A DNA stretch of 64,000 nt. It comes from Burkholderia aenigmatica. GTDB taxonomy: Bacteria > Pseudomonadota > Gammaproteobacteria > Burkholderiales > Burkholderiaceae. The stretch lies in the NCBI RefSeq assembly GCF_902499175.1, contig NZ_CABVQC010000022.1, positions 47,864 to 111,863 on the forward strand, given 5' to 3'. Every line of letters starts with the position of its first letter. Within the stretch, counting starts at the first letter, position 1. A program made the position numbers and the translations under genes. Below are positions 27,903 through 35,696 of this stretch, piece after piece. The notes under the pieces were generated by a model. That model was not told the DNA's origin, made no database searches, and saw only the letters and a program-made list of their open reading frames with translations.

Positions 27903-28009
27903 CTTTCACCGTATCAGTTTCATGCGGATCGATCCCGTGCATGCGCCGACCGTGCATCCCTGCTCGCTTTTCTGCAGCAAAGCACAATATTTCATGCAAG
28001 CGCCCCGAT

Positions 28010-28399
28010 TCAATCGATACCGAAGCCAGTCATATTCAGCGCTACCGGCGACAGGATGAACGACGTGCCATCCGCGTCCTGCTTGACGTGCCAGAGAGCC
28101 AGACCATACGTCCACAATTTGCCGGCGATCGTCAGGTACTCGTCCGCTCTGTTGGCAAGCATTCCGCCCAATACAAACGGAGGAAGCCACATCAGCTCGA
28201 TACGGCCATCTCCCCTCCAGCCTTCCTGAAGGAACCGCTCGCGTGCAAGCTGTTCATACGGCGCCGGATCGCTCAGGAATTCGCTGGCAGGGCGACAGAA
28301 ATTCAGGTTATCCACCCACTCGTACGCATAGCAAAAGAAGTTGCCCAGCGCGTCCGGGGAATACGGAATGACATCGCTTTTATTGATGGAATAGCCCAT
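28010..28399 (-). CDS. Hypothetical small soluble protein in immunity-like operon
   Basis: The 129-residue protein begins MGYSINKSDVIPYSPDALGNFF, after GAGGGTG upstream. It has no signal peptide or membrane segment and is rich in aromatic residues (YAYEWVDNLNF, IELMWLPPFVLGG, LWTYGLALWHVK). I do not recognise the family. Its size, acidic-aromatic composition, position between Imm11-like and DUF2750-like genes and low G+C (two 60-base lines counted at 58% and 53%) suggest another immunity-type protein. Confidence 0.6.
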   Translation of the reverse strand: MGYSINKSDVIPYSPDALGNFFCYAYEWVDNLNFCRPASEFLSDPAPYEQLARERFLQEGWRGDGRIELMWLPPFVLGGMLANRADEYLTIAGKLWTYGLALWHVKQDADGTSFILSPVALNMTGFGID

Positions 28400-28448
28400 G
28401 CATCACACCCTCAACCTGATTCGTGTCCCGAAGCGAACGCGTTTCGCT

Positions 28449-28832
28449 TCACTCATATTGCGTCAGTTCCAACCGGATCGACGCCAGCAGATCCCGCGGC
28501 AATACAAGCTGCCCGTTGTCTGCCGGCGCCGGAAAAACCGCGCATAGCCTTTGATCCTTCTCCATCCCGGGCAGCCAGCGCGACAAGAACGCGTCGAGCG
28601 GAATCGCTTTCGCATGAAAGCCCGTCCACGCGTCATCGGCACATAGCGCCGCGAAGTCCTGCTCGGGCCAGAACGGAATCGCCATGCGGCCCTCTGCGGT
28701 TGCGGTCGCCCACCCCGTATCGAACAGGCCCCAGACGACTTCCGAGTCGGCAATCTTGCGAATGAAGTAATCGAGTCGTGCCTGAGCATCGAGCCGCAGA
28801 ACGCTTTCGATCTTCCGTGGGTGAAGCGCCAT
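28449..28832 (-). CDS. DUF2750-like protein
   Basis: The 127-residue protein begins MALHPRKIESVLRLD and carries the DUF2750 pattern: RLDYFIRKIADSEVVWGLFDTGWA in blocks, PFWPEQDFAALCADDAW, and PLDAFLSRWLPGMEKD. Family members are small soluble proteins frequently found beside polymorphic toxins and are predicted to be immunity or toxin-associated. The ATG at 28832 is preceded by GGAGG and overlaps the stop of a short upstream frame by one base (TGATG), indicating translational coupling if that frame is real. Confidence 0.75.
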   Translation of the reverse strand: MALHPRKIESVLRLDAQARLDYFIRKIADSEVVWGLFDTGWATATAEGRMAIPFWPEQDFAALCADDAWTGFHAKAIPLDAFLSRWLPGMEKDQRLCAVFPAPADNGQLVLPRDLLASIRLELTQYE

Positions 28833-29050
28833 CACTCGCCTCCGTCTCGACGTCGGGTCTGATGGACATCGGCCGCGAGCGTGCCCGGGTGCGGAATCGC
28901 GTTAGCCACCGGCACCGGCCGGCTGACGTTAACGTCGCCGCGCGCACTGAAACCTTCGCCGAACGGCACGCTATCGCCCGGATCCGCATCGGACGGCCAC
29001 GACGTTGCCCATTCATCCGCCGCGCTCGTTGGAAGGGTTTGATCTGCCAC
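28832..29050 (-). CDS. Possible small protein coupled to the DUF2750-like gene
   Basis: A minus-strand frame ends in TGA at 28832, overlapping the next gene's ATG (TGATG). Its codons are G/C-rich in third position over the last 35 residues (GDVNVSRPVPVANAIPHPG), as expected for coding DNA here. A GTG at 29050 gives 72 residues and lies downstream of the promoter at 29141-29168. The start has only GAGAG very close upstream, and I do not recognise the product. It may be a small first gene of the operon or the C-terminal remnant of a lost toxin. Confidence 0.35.
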   Translation of the reverse strand: MADQTLPTSAADEWATSWPSDADPGDSVPFGEGFSARGDVNVSRPVPVANAIPHPGTLAADVHQTRRRDGGE

Positions 29051-29140
29051 GCTCTCAGGATTCTTTTCGTTGTTCGTATTTCGACGCTCGGCGACCGAGC
29101 CGCGTCTCGTGCTCCGGACGACCTGCCGGTAACTCGCGGG

Positions 29141-29168
29141 ATTGTACGACGACCGGACGGCCGGACAA
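29141..29168 (-). promoter_or_regulatory. Sigma-70-like promoter of the immunity-like operon
   Basis: On the minus strand TTGTCC (complement of 29163-29168), a 16-base spacer and TACAAT (complement of 29141-29146) form a good promoter reading into the operon that ends at 26621. It is the only clear landmark in the 680-base stretch 28833-29512 apart from the small frame at 28832-29050. The rest (29170-29512), upstream of the MscS-type gene, shows nothing else recognisable. Confidence 0.55.
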
Positions 29169-29512
29169 TGTCCAGCCACCCGTTCCCCTGCACCTGGCAG
29201 CGACTCATGCCCCGTTTGTCCGGTTCGCCCACGCGCCGGCTTTATGTAAATTTCGTAACCGTCTGTCCCGCCGCCGGCCATCGCCCGCCGCCAAAAATGC
29301 ACCCGTTCCGGCGCAATTCGATCGACACACCCGCCGTAAAACGGCGCAAACAGCCCGTCCCGCCGTGTGTCCCCCTTTTCGGCCGCCGCGACACCACAGA
29401 TGCACATTCGGGAGTCGTTCACCTCCGCGCCCCGGTAACATGCTACCGGGCCAACCACCGGCTTCCGGGCGCCTTTCGGCGACCGGCATTGTCGGCAAAT
29501 CGTAAGCATTCC

Positions 29513-31957
29513 ATGTCCATACAACGACTATCCCTCTACGCGCGCCGGATCGCGCTGATCGCGCTGCTGCAGTTCGCGGCGATCGCGACCGCGTCGGCGT
29601 TTCCCGGGGCCGCCTCGGCCCCGATGGCGAGCGGCGTCGGCGCACCCGTGCCGGCCATCTCGCTGAGCGACGCCGTCACGCAGCTCAAGCAGATGCAGGT
29701 CGAGCTCGACCGCATCAAGCAGCAGACCTCGACGTCGACCAACAGCAAGGAACTCGATGCGCTCGACGACTCTGCGCAGGAGCTGAGCAGCGACGTCGCG
29801 AAACTGCAAAGCGATCTCACGCCGCAACGCGCGCAGATCCAGGCGCAACTCGACGTGCTCGGCCCGCCGCCAGCCGAAGGTGCCGCGCCGGAAACGGCAG
29901 CCGTCGCGAAGCAGCGGGCCACGCTCGACGCACGCAAGACGCAGATCGATGCGGCGCTGAAGCAGGCGGCTGACCAGAAGACCAGCCTCACGAACCTGAC
30001 CGAGCAGTTCGCGAAGCTCCATCGCGGCCTGCTGAAGAACCAGCTCGCGTTCCGTTCGGGCAGCATCTTCAGCGCGCAGTTCTGGCTGCCGCTGTTCCAC
30101 CTGTCGCCGGACGACCGCCAGCGGCTCGAGGATTTCGACGACGAACTGTTCGACATGCTGCATTCGTCGTGGGTGCCCGGGCAGCGCGCGATCACGACGG
30201 TGCTGCTGATCGCCGCGTTCGCGGCGTGGCTCGGCGGCCGCCGGCTGATCGAGCGCGGGCTCGCGTGGATCGCGCTGAACCGCCTGCCGCACACCCGCCT
30301 GCGCCGCAGCGCGCTGGCACTGTCGACCGCGCTGTCGACGTTCCTGGCCACGGCCATCGCCATTCAGATCCTCTACCTCGCCGTCGCGCGCCACTACGCG
30401 CTCACGCCGTCGCTGACCGATCTGTGGGACCAGTTCGCGAAGCTCGCCGCGACCTGCGCGCTGATCGCCGGGCTCGGCCGTGCGCTGCTCTGCACGAAGC
30501 ATCCGTCGTGGCGCCTGCCCGCGCTCGCCGATCCCGTCGCACGCGCGATGAAGCCCTTCCCGGGCATCCTGGCGGCGCTGCTGCTGATGTCCGGCACGCT
30601 CGAATCGATCAACCGGATCGTCGACACCAGCCTGTCGGTCACGCTGTTCGGCCGCGGTATCGTGTCGCTCGTCGTCGCGCTGACGGTCGGCGCGTCGCTG
30701 CTGCGCTCGAACCGCGCACGCACCGCGCTTGCGGCGGCCGGCGAGGCGCCCGAGCAGCGCTCGACGCTCGCCGGGCTGATCCACGCCGGCGTCACGCTGG
30801 CGATCGTCGCGTCGCTGATCGCACTCCTGATCGGTTACATCACGGTCGCGCGCTTCATCACGTACGAACTCGTGTGGTTCGAGATCGTGCTGTGCGCAAC
30901 CTACATCCTGATCCAGTTGACGCGCGATGCGAGCGAAAGCCTGTTCTCGTCGAGCCTGTCGACCGGCCAGCAGATCAAGCACCTGTTCGCGCTCGAAGAC
31001 CGGCACCTCGACCAGGCCCGCACGGTCCTGTCCGGTTTCGGCACGAGCCTGCTGATGCTGATCGCGGCGATCGCGCTGCTGACGGGCGGTTTCGGCACGA
31101 CGCCGGGCGACCTGCTCGACAGCGCGGTCGCGATGATCGGCAGCCAGCGGCTGCAGAGCCTGAACATCATGCCCGACCGGATCCTGAACGCCGTGATCGG
31201 GTTCGCGATCGGCTTCTACCTGCTGCGCTCGCTGCGCCGCTGGCTCGACAGCGAGTTCATGCCCGCACTCGGCATGGATACGGGCATGCGCGTGTCGCTG
31301 ATCACGCTGTTCACCAATGTCGGCTACGTGCTGCTCGTGCTGATGACGCTCGGGCTGCTCGGCGTCCGGTGGAACAACCTCGCATGGATCGTCAGCGCGT
31401 TGTCGGTGGGTATCGGCTTCGGCCTGCAGGAGATCGTGAAGAACTTCGTGTCGGGGCTGATCCTGCTGACCGAGCGCCCGGTAAAGGTGGGCGACATGGT
31501 CAGCATCGCGGGCGTCGAAGGCGACATCCGCCGCATCAACGTGCGGGCGACCGAGATCCAGCTCAGCGACCGCTCGACCGTGATCGTGCCGAATTCGCAG
31601 CTGATCTCGCAGAACGTGCGCAACGTGACGATGGGCAACAGCACGCAGGGCGTCGCGACGCTGGCGCTGACGTTCCCGCTGAACACCGATCCCGAGCAGG
31701 TGCGCGACCTGCTGCTCGACGCGTATCGCTCGCATGACGCGATTCTCGAGAAGCCGGCGCCGTCGGTCACGTTCAGCCAGCTCACCCCGGACGGCATCAC
31801 GCTGAGCGTGACGGGTTACGTGTCGAGCCCGCGGATCGCCGGTTCGACGAAGAGCGATCTGCTGTTCGAAATCCTGAAACAGTTGCGCGCAGCGGGGATC
31901 ACGCTGTCGAGCCCGCAGATGCTGGTCGTGCAGAACATGCCGGTGGCGGAGCAGTGA
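29513..31957 (+). CDS. MscS-family mechanosensitive channel with N-terminal DUF3772-like domain
   Basis: The 814-residue inner-membrane protein has a signal peptide (residues 1-29, ending ATASAF) and a periplasmic coiled-coil segment (about 45-190; repeated Lys/Gln/Asp-rich helices). About ten to eleven membrane segments follow, then the MscS pore and beta-domain: WNNLAWIVSALSVGIGFGLQEIVKNFVSG in blocks, then LTERPVKVGDMVSIAGVEGDI and TVIVPNSQLISQNVRN. It resembles the larger MscK/YbdG-like or YjeP-like family members that protect against osmotic down-shock. I chose the ATG at 29513 (MSIQRLSLYARR); the open frame extends far upstream but has no signal peptide. It sits between two operons of small accessory genes. 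Confidence 0.88.
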   Translation: MSIQRLSLYARRIALIALLQFAAIATASAFPGAASAPMASGVGAPVPAISLSDAVTQLKQMQVELDRIKQQTSTSTNSKELDALDDSAQELSSDVAKLQSDLTPQRAQIQAQLDVLGPPPAEGAAPETAAVAKQRATLDARKTQIDAALKQAADQKTSLTNLTEQFAKLHRGLLKNQLAFRSGSIFSAQFWLPLFHLSPDDRQRLEDFDDELFDMLHSSWVPGQRAITTVLLIAAFAAWLGGRRLIERGLAWIALNRLPHTRLRRSALALSTALSTFLATAIAIQILYLAVARHYALTPSLTDLWDQFAKLAATCALIAGLGRALLCTKHPSWRLPALADPVARAMKPFPGILAALLLMSGTLESINRIVDTSLSVTLFGRGIVSLVVALTVGASLLRSNRARTALAAAGEAPEQRSTLAGLIHAGVTLAIVASLIALLIGYITVARFITYELVWFEIVLCATYILIQLTRDASESLFSSSLSTGQQIKHLFALEDRHLDQARTVLSGFGTSLLMLIAAIALLTGGFGTTPGDLLDSAVAMIGSQRLQSLNIMPDRILNAVIGFAIGFYLLRSLRRWLDSEFMPALGMDTGMRVSLITLFTNVGYVLLVLMTLGLLGVRWNNLAWIVSALSVGIGFGLQEIVKNFVSGLILLTERPVKVGDMVSIAGVEGDIRRINVRATEIQLSDRSTVIVPNSQLISQNVRNVTMGNSTQGVATLALTFPLNTDPEQVRDLLLDAYRSHDAILEKPAPSVTFSQLTPDGITLSVTGYVSSPRIAGSTKSDLLFEILKQLRAAGITLSSPQMLVVQNMPVAEQ

Positions 31958-31985
31958 TGCACGTTCCGCGCCGCGCGCGTTCGCG

Positions 31986-32402
31986 CTAGACAGGAGGCTG
32001 TCCGCGGTCGATGCGCAGGTTCGCGACATCGTCCCCGGACACCACCCATTCATGTCCGGCCTGCGTCATGAATGCGATGGCGCCGCCCGCGCGCCGGGCG
32101 GCGACGAACGGATCCGACGTCGTCGACATCACGATCCAGTCGACGCGGTGTCCCGTCCGCTTGTAAAAGAAGCCGTACGACCCGTGCGACGCACCCTCGC
32201 CGCCCGCATAGGTCACCCCGTCGATCTCGATCGAAAATCGCTCGAACGCATCGGTGACCTCCGATACGTCGATCTCGATCGCCTCATCCAGATCCAGCCG
32301 CGAACCGGCCACCGTGTAGCCGATCACGCGTGTCCGGCTGAACGCAATGCAATCCGCTTGAAAGAGCGATTCATCCCGTATCAGGTCGGCGAGCGTATCC
32401 AT
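31986..32402 (-). CDS. Hypothetical small acidic protein
   Basis: The 138-residue protein MDTLADLIRDESLFQADC has no membrane segment and is acidic, with GFFYKRTGHRVDWIVMSTTSDPF and GGAIAFMTQAGHEWVV as its most distinctive stretches. I do not recognise it. It is the last gene of a three-gene minus-strand operon after a VOC protein, 23 bases downstream. Size, composition and context fit an immunity-type protein. Confidence 0.6.
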   Translation of the reverse strand: MDTLADLIRDESLFQADCIAFSRTRVIGYTVAGSRLDLDEAIEIDVSEVTDAFERFSIEIDGVTYAGGEGASHGSYGFFYKRTGHRVDWIVMSTTSDPFVAARRAGGAIAFMTQAGHEWVVSGDDVANLRIDRGQPPV

Positions 32403-32425
32403 TCTTCCTCTCCGTCTCGATCCGG

Positions 32426-32833
32426 TCAGTCGATCGTGACCGTCTCCGGCCAGCCGTAGACGATCTCGTCGTTCTGCGCGTCATCCTCATCGCACCGGAT
32501 CGTGATCAGGTTTCCGCTGGGATCCAGGACGTGCGCTGCGTAGCCGGCCCGCATGCGCGCGATCTCCGTGAACGTCGCGCCGATCTCCTTCAGATGCCGG
32601 CAAAAGACACCGAAGTCCTTTTCGACCCAGATCTGCAGGATCGAGATGCCGCTGACCGGATCGCGCTTCTCCCGATAGACGAACAGACCGGCTCCGGCGT
32701 CGCCCCCGAACAAGACTTCGTGGTCGTCTACGACCTGAAAGCCCAGGCCACGCCCATAGAAATCCACCATGTCCCGGATGCCCTTCGGCTTCACCGGAAT
32801 GACAAACCTGACCTTGCTTTTGATGTCGTCCAT
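32426..32833 (-). CDS. VOC-superfamily (glyoxalase/bleomycin-resistance-like) protein
   Basis: The 135-residue protein MDDIKSKVRFVIPVKPKG has one beta-alpha-beta-beta-beta module repeated: RDMVDFYGRGLGFQVVDDHEVLFGG and ISILQIWVEKDFGVFCRHLKE, ending HVLDPSGNLITIRCDE, where the final Glu/Asp is the usual metal ligand. Function could be a lyase, a resistance protein or a binding protein. The ATG at 32833 was chosen over a longer frame that overlaps the upstream gene. It is the middle gene of the operon and unusual company for immunity-like genes. Confidence 0.8.
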   Translation of the reverse strand: MDDIKSKVRFVIPVKPKGIRDMVDFYGRGLGFQVVDDHEVLFGGDAGAGLFVYREKRDPVSGISILQIWVEKDFGVFCRHLKEIGATFTEIARMRAGYAAHVLDPSGNLITIRCDEDDAQNDEIVYGWPETVTID

Positions 32834-32868
32834 CTTGTCTCGCTTGCTTGCAGTTGGTTTCGCGGTAT

Positions 32869-33306
32869 TCAACCCGATGCCGATCGACCCGACACCTTCG
32901 TCAATGGCGGCAACGGAATCCCGCCCTGCTCCAGGACGGCGATCGTCTTGCGAAGAAAAGCCAGCGGCCGATCGGTTCTCGCGCCGTACAGATCGACGAT
33001 CCCGACTTCGACGACGGCCTCGACCAACGCCATGAACCTTGGCAACTCGCCGTCCGGCAGTGCCGATTCGACGCCTGGCGGAACCGGATCGCCTCTGCCG
33101 TTCAGTTCGAGCAAGGCTCCTTGGCTCGCCCACTCGGGCAGGCTCCGGGCGACCGCGATGGCATCGAGATGCGCGAGGAGGGCATCGATGGCCGCGTGCG
33201 AAACCCCGTTTGCGTCGCAATAACGACGCAAACACGCAGACGCATAGACCTGCAGGTCGACCGGCGCCCACATCGCCAGTCTCGCGAAAAGCTCGTTTCC
33301 GTTCAC
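32869..33306 (-). CDS. Hypothetical small protein, first gene of a three-gene operon
   Basis: The 145-residue soluble protein MNGNELFARLAMWAPVDLQ is mostly helical by eye (RYCDANGVSHAAIDALLAHLDAIAVARSLPEW in blocks), with a Leu-rich C-terminal half. No family is recognised. It is followed by the VOC gene after 35 bases. The region 33307-33539 upstream holds only the terminator of the neighbouring dehydrogenase. An immunity-type role is suggested by context only. Confidence 0.6.
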   Translation of the reverse strand: MNGNELFARLAMWAPVDLQVYASACLRRYCDANGVSHAAIDALLAHLDAIAVARSLPEWASQGALLELNGRGDPVPPGVESALPDGELPRFMALVEAVVEVGIVDLYGARTDRPLAFLRKTIAVLEQGGIPLPPLTKVSGRSASG

Positions 33307-33469
33307 GATCCCGATACCGTCAGCCGGGGCCGGTTGATCCGTTCGCCGGGAAACGCATCTGTCGACGTGTCGCCCGCGCGCGTTCCCGGCCTGTCATCCA
33401 ATCCCCCGCGCCCATCACCCTGATCGGCGCCAACGCGCACGATACCGCATTGCGCCGCCCCAAAACACC

Positions 33470-33503
33470 AAGGGCCGGCACCGCAACGCGGCAGCCGGCC
33501 CTT
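33470..33503 (-). terminator. Intrinsic terminator of the ALDH7-type gene
   Basis: Perfect 10-bp arms AAGGGCCGGC (33470-33479) and GCCGGCCCTT (33494-33503) flank a 14-base loop. On the minus strand the stem is followed by GGTGTTTTGG, so it probably ends transcription of the dehydrogenase gene whose stop lies 37 bases away. Confidence 0.75.
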
Positions 33504-33539
33504 TCTACTCACACGCAGCGCCGAAACCGGCGCGCCGCA

Positions 33540-35051
33540 TCAAACGTCGAACTTCACGCCCTGTGCCAGCGGCAGCTGACGGCTGTAGTTGATCGTGTTC
33601 GTCGCGCGGCGCATGTAAGCCTTCCACGCATCCGAACCCGACTCGCGGCCGCCGCCCGTTTCCTTCTCGCCACCGAACGCGCCGCCGATTTCCGCGCCGC
33701 TCGTGCCGATGTTCACGTTGACGATCCCGCAGTCGCTGCCCGCTGCCGACATGAACTGCTCGGCCTCGCGCATGTCGTTCGTGAAGATCGCCGACGACAG
33801 GCCTTGCGGCACCGCGTTGTGCAGTTCAATCGCGTCGTCGAAGTTGTCGTAGACCATCACGTACAGGATCGGTGCGAAGGTTTCGCGCTCGACCACCGCC
33901 GATTGCTTCGGCATCCGCACGATGGCCGGACGCACGTAGTACGCATCCGCGTGACCGACGTCGACGCGCTCGCCGCCCTTCACCTCGCCGCCCTGCTCGC
34001 GTGCATCGCCCAGCGCCTTCTGCATCGCGTCGAACGACGCGCGATCGACCAGCGGGCCGACCAGCGTGCCTTCTTCAAGCGGGTTGCCGACCTTCACCGA
34101 CGTGTAGGCCTTCTCGATGCGCGGCAGCAGCTGTTCGACCAGGCTGCGATGCACGATCAGGCGACGCAGCGTCGTGCAGCGCTGGCCGGCCGTACCGACC
34201 GCCGCGAACGTGACCGCGCGCACGACGAGATCCAGATCCGCGCTCGGCGCGACGATCATCCCGTTGTTGCCGCCGAGTTCGAGGATGCCGCGCGCGAGAC
34301 GCTGGCTCAGCACCTTCGCGACTTCCTGGCCCATCCGCACGCTGCCCGTCGCGCTGACGACCGGCACCTTCTTCGACGCCGTCAGCACCTCGCCGACATC
34401 GCGCATGCCGAGCACCAGCTGGCTCAGGCCCTTCGGCGCGACGCCCGGATGCGTCTTCTCGAACTCGCGAATCGCCTTCTCGAGCAGCACATGGCACGCG
34501 ATCGCGGTGAGCGGCGTCTTTTCGGACGGCTTCCACACGACCGAATCGCCGCACACGAACGCGAGCGCCGCGTTCCAGGCCCACACGGCGACCGGGAAGT
34601 TGAACGCCGAGATCACGCCGCACACGCCGATCGGGTGCCACGTTTCCATCATCCGGTGGCCCGGGCGCTCGGACGCGATCGTCAGACCGTAGAGCTGGCG
34701 CGACAGGCCGACCGCGAAATCGCAGATGTCGATCATTTCCTGCACTTCGCCGAGCCCTTCCGACGTGATCTTGCCGGCTTCAAGCGTGACGAGACGGCCC
34801 AGTTCGGCCTTGTGCTCACGGAGCACGTTGCCGAACACGCGCACGAACTCGCCGCGCACCGGCGCCGGCACCGTGCGCCACTTGAGGAATGCGTCGTGCG
34901 CAGCGTCGATCTTGCGCTCTGCGTCGGCCGGCGTATCGACAGCCAGCGTCGCGAGCGTCGCGCCGTCGAGCGGCGAACGCGCGGTCAGTGCATTGCCTTT
35001 CCACTGGGCGAGATCGATATCGAGCGCAGCAAGAATGTCGTTGAATTGCAT
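33540..35051 (-). CDS. amaB: ALDH7-type dehydrogenase, probable L-piperidine-6-carboxylate dehydrogenase
   Basis: The 503-residue NAD(P)-dependent aldehyde dehydrogenase carries GVISAFNFPVAVWAWN, ELGGNNGMIV (catalytic Glu) and GTAGQRCTTLRRL (catalytic Cys), the last being distinctive for the ALDH7/antiquitin group. In lysine catabolism this enzyme (AmaB in pseudomonads) oxidises piperideine-6-carboxylate, i.e. aminoadipate semialdehyde, to 2-aminoadipate. GAGGAAG precedes the ATG at 35051. The divergent lysine permease and FAD oxidase complete a lysine/pipecolate module. ALDH7 enzymes can accept other aldehydes, so the role leans on context. Confidence 0.85.
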   Translation of the reverse strand: MQFNDILAALDIDLAQWKGNALTARSPLDGATLATLAVDTPADAERKIDAAHDAFLKWRTVPAPVRGEFVRVFGNVLREHKAELGRLVTLEAGKITSEGLGEVQEMIDICDFAVGLSRQLYGLTIASERPGHRMMETWHPIGVCGVISAFNFPVAVWAWNAALAFVCGDSVVWKPSEKTPLTAIACHVLLEKAIREFEKTHPGVAPKGLSQLVLGMRDVGEVLTASKKVPVVSATGSVRMGQEVAKVLSQRLARGILELGGNNGMIVAPSADLDLVVRAVTFAAVGTAGQRCTTLRRLIVHRSLVEQLLPRIEKAYTSVKVGNPLEEGTLVGPLVDRASFDAMQKALGDAREQGGEVKGGERVDVGHADAYYVRPAIVRMPKQSAVVERETFAPILYVMVYDNFDDAIELHNAVPQGLSSAIFTNDMREAEQFMSAAGSDCGIVNVNIGTSGAEIGGAFGGEKETGGGRESGSDAWKAYMRRATNTINYSRQLPLAQGVKFDV

Positions 35052-35696
35052 CACTTCCTCTTCAGGGACAGATTGATCGGTGCGGCGGCAGCGCCGCCCG
35101 CGTGATTCGATTGGAGCGCGTTCGCGCGCCCTGTGCAAGCGGATGCGCCGCGCGGCGGGCCCGGTGCGCCGTCCGGCGCATCGCGCAGCGCCGCCGCCGG
35201 AAACCCGGCCGGACGGCGCGCACCCGCCTCGCAAGGCACGATCCATGAATGACATTGTCGGCGGCCACAAGTCGGGCCGCTATTGATATTAACTCACGAC
35301 TTCATTCCGAAAACGCAATACCCCGGCGAGACAGATCCCCCTCGCCCCTGGTCGCGCCGATACATGTCTCAAGCTTGACCCGCAGGCCATCGGCGCGCCC
35401 CGGCGGCCGCGTCGGTCAGCTTGCGAGTTGATGACAAAGTTGCATCACCCTGTTCGGAAATATCGTTTGCCGCCCGCGCCACGGCCCCACACAATCGGGG
35501 CGCGTCGAGGTGCACCGCACCCGGCGCGCCGACGGCCGCCCGAATGCGGCCGGACGACAGACGAACGCGACGCGCAATGCGGCCCGGTTCCCCCGAACCC
35601 GGCCCGCACGGCACCGCCGCCGTCCGGCCGGCGGCCGGCGACGAGTTGCGCTTCGTAGCCAAAAAACAATCCGGAGACAGCGCCCAGCCCTCGCCC
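35052..35696. other. 645-base divergent promoter region between ALDH7 and permease genes
   Basis: No gene is supported. It contains an imperfect inverted repeat, GTGCGCCGTCCGG (35164-35176) against CCGGACGGCGCGCAC (35209-35223), which could fold in the leader of the dehydrogenase transcript or act as an operator. The AT-rich patch 35270-35330 is a plausible site for promoters. GGAGA at 35673 is 20 bases from the chosen permease start, too far for a standard ribosome site. Confidence 0.4.

Noticed and set aside
26621..28832. Prophage or IS-borne origin of the low-GC small genes
   Set aside because: No integrase, transposase, terminal repeats or tRNA target was seen; only the base composition points to transfer.
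28778..29512. Upstream extension of the mechanosensitive channel gene to 28778
   Set aside because: The extension is Arg/Pro-rich without a signal peptide, whereas the ATG at 29513 gives a clean signal peptide.
29528..32053. 841-residue minus-strand open frame opposite the mechanosensitive channel gene
   Set aside because: Shadow frame caused by high GC3; composition is extremely Arg/Gln-rich and there is no ribosome site.
32831..33271. Longer N-terminus for the VOC protein (start 33271)
   Set aside because: It would overlap most of the upstream gene and adds an Arg-rich segment; the Met at 32833 gives the normal domain length.
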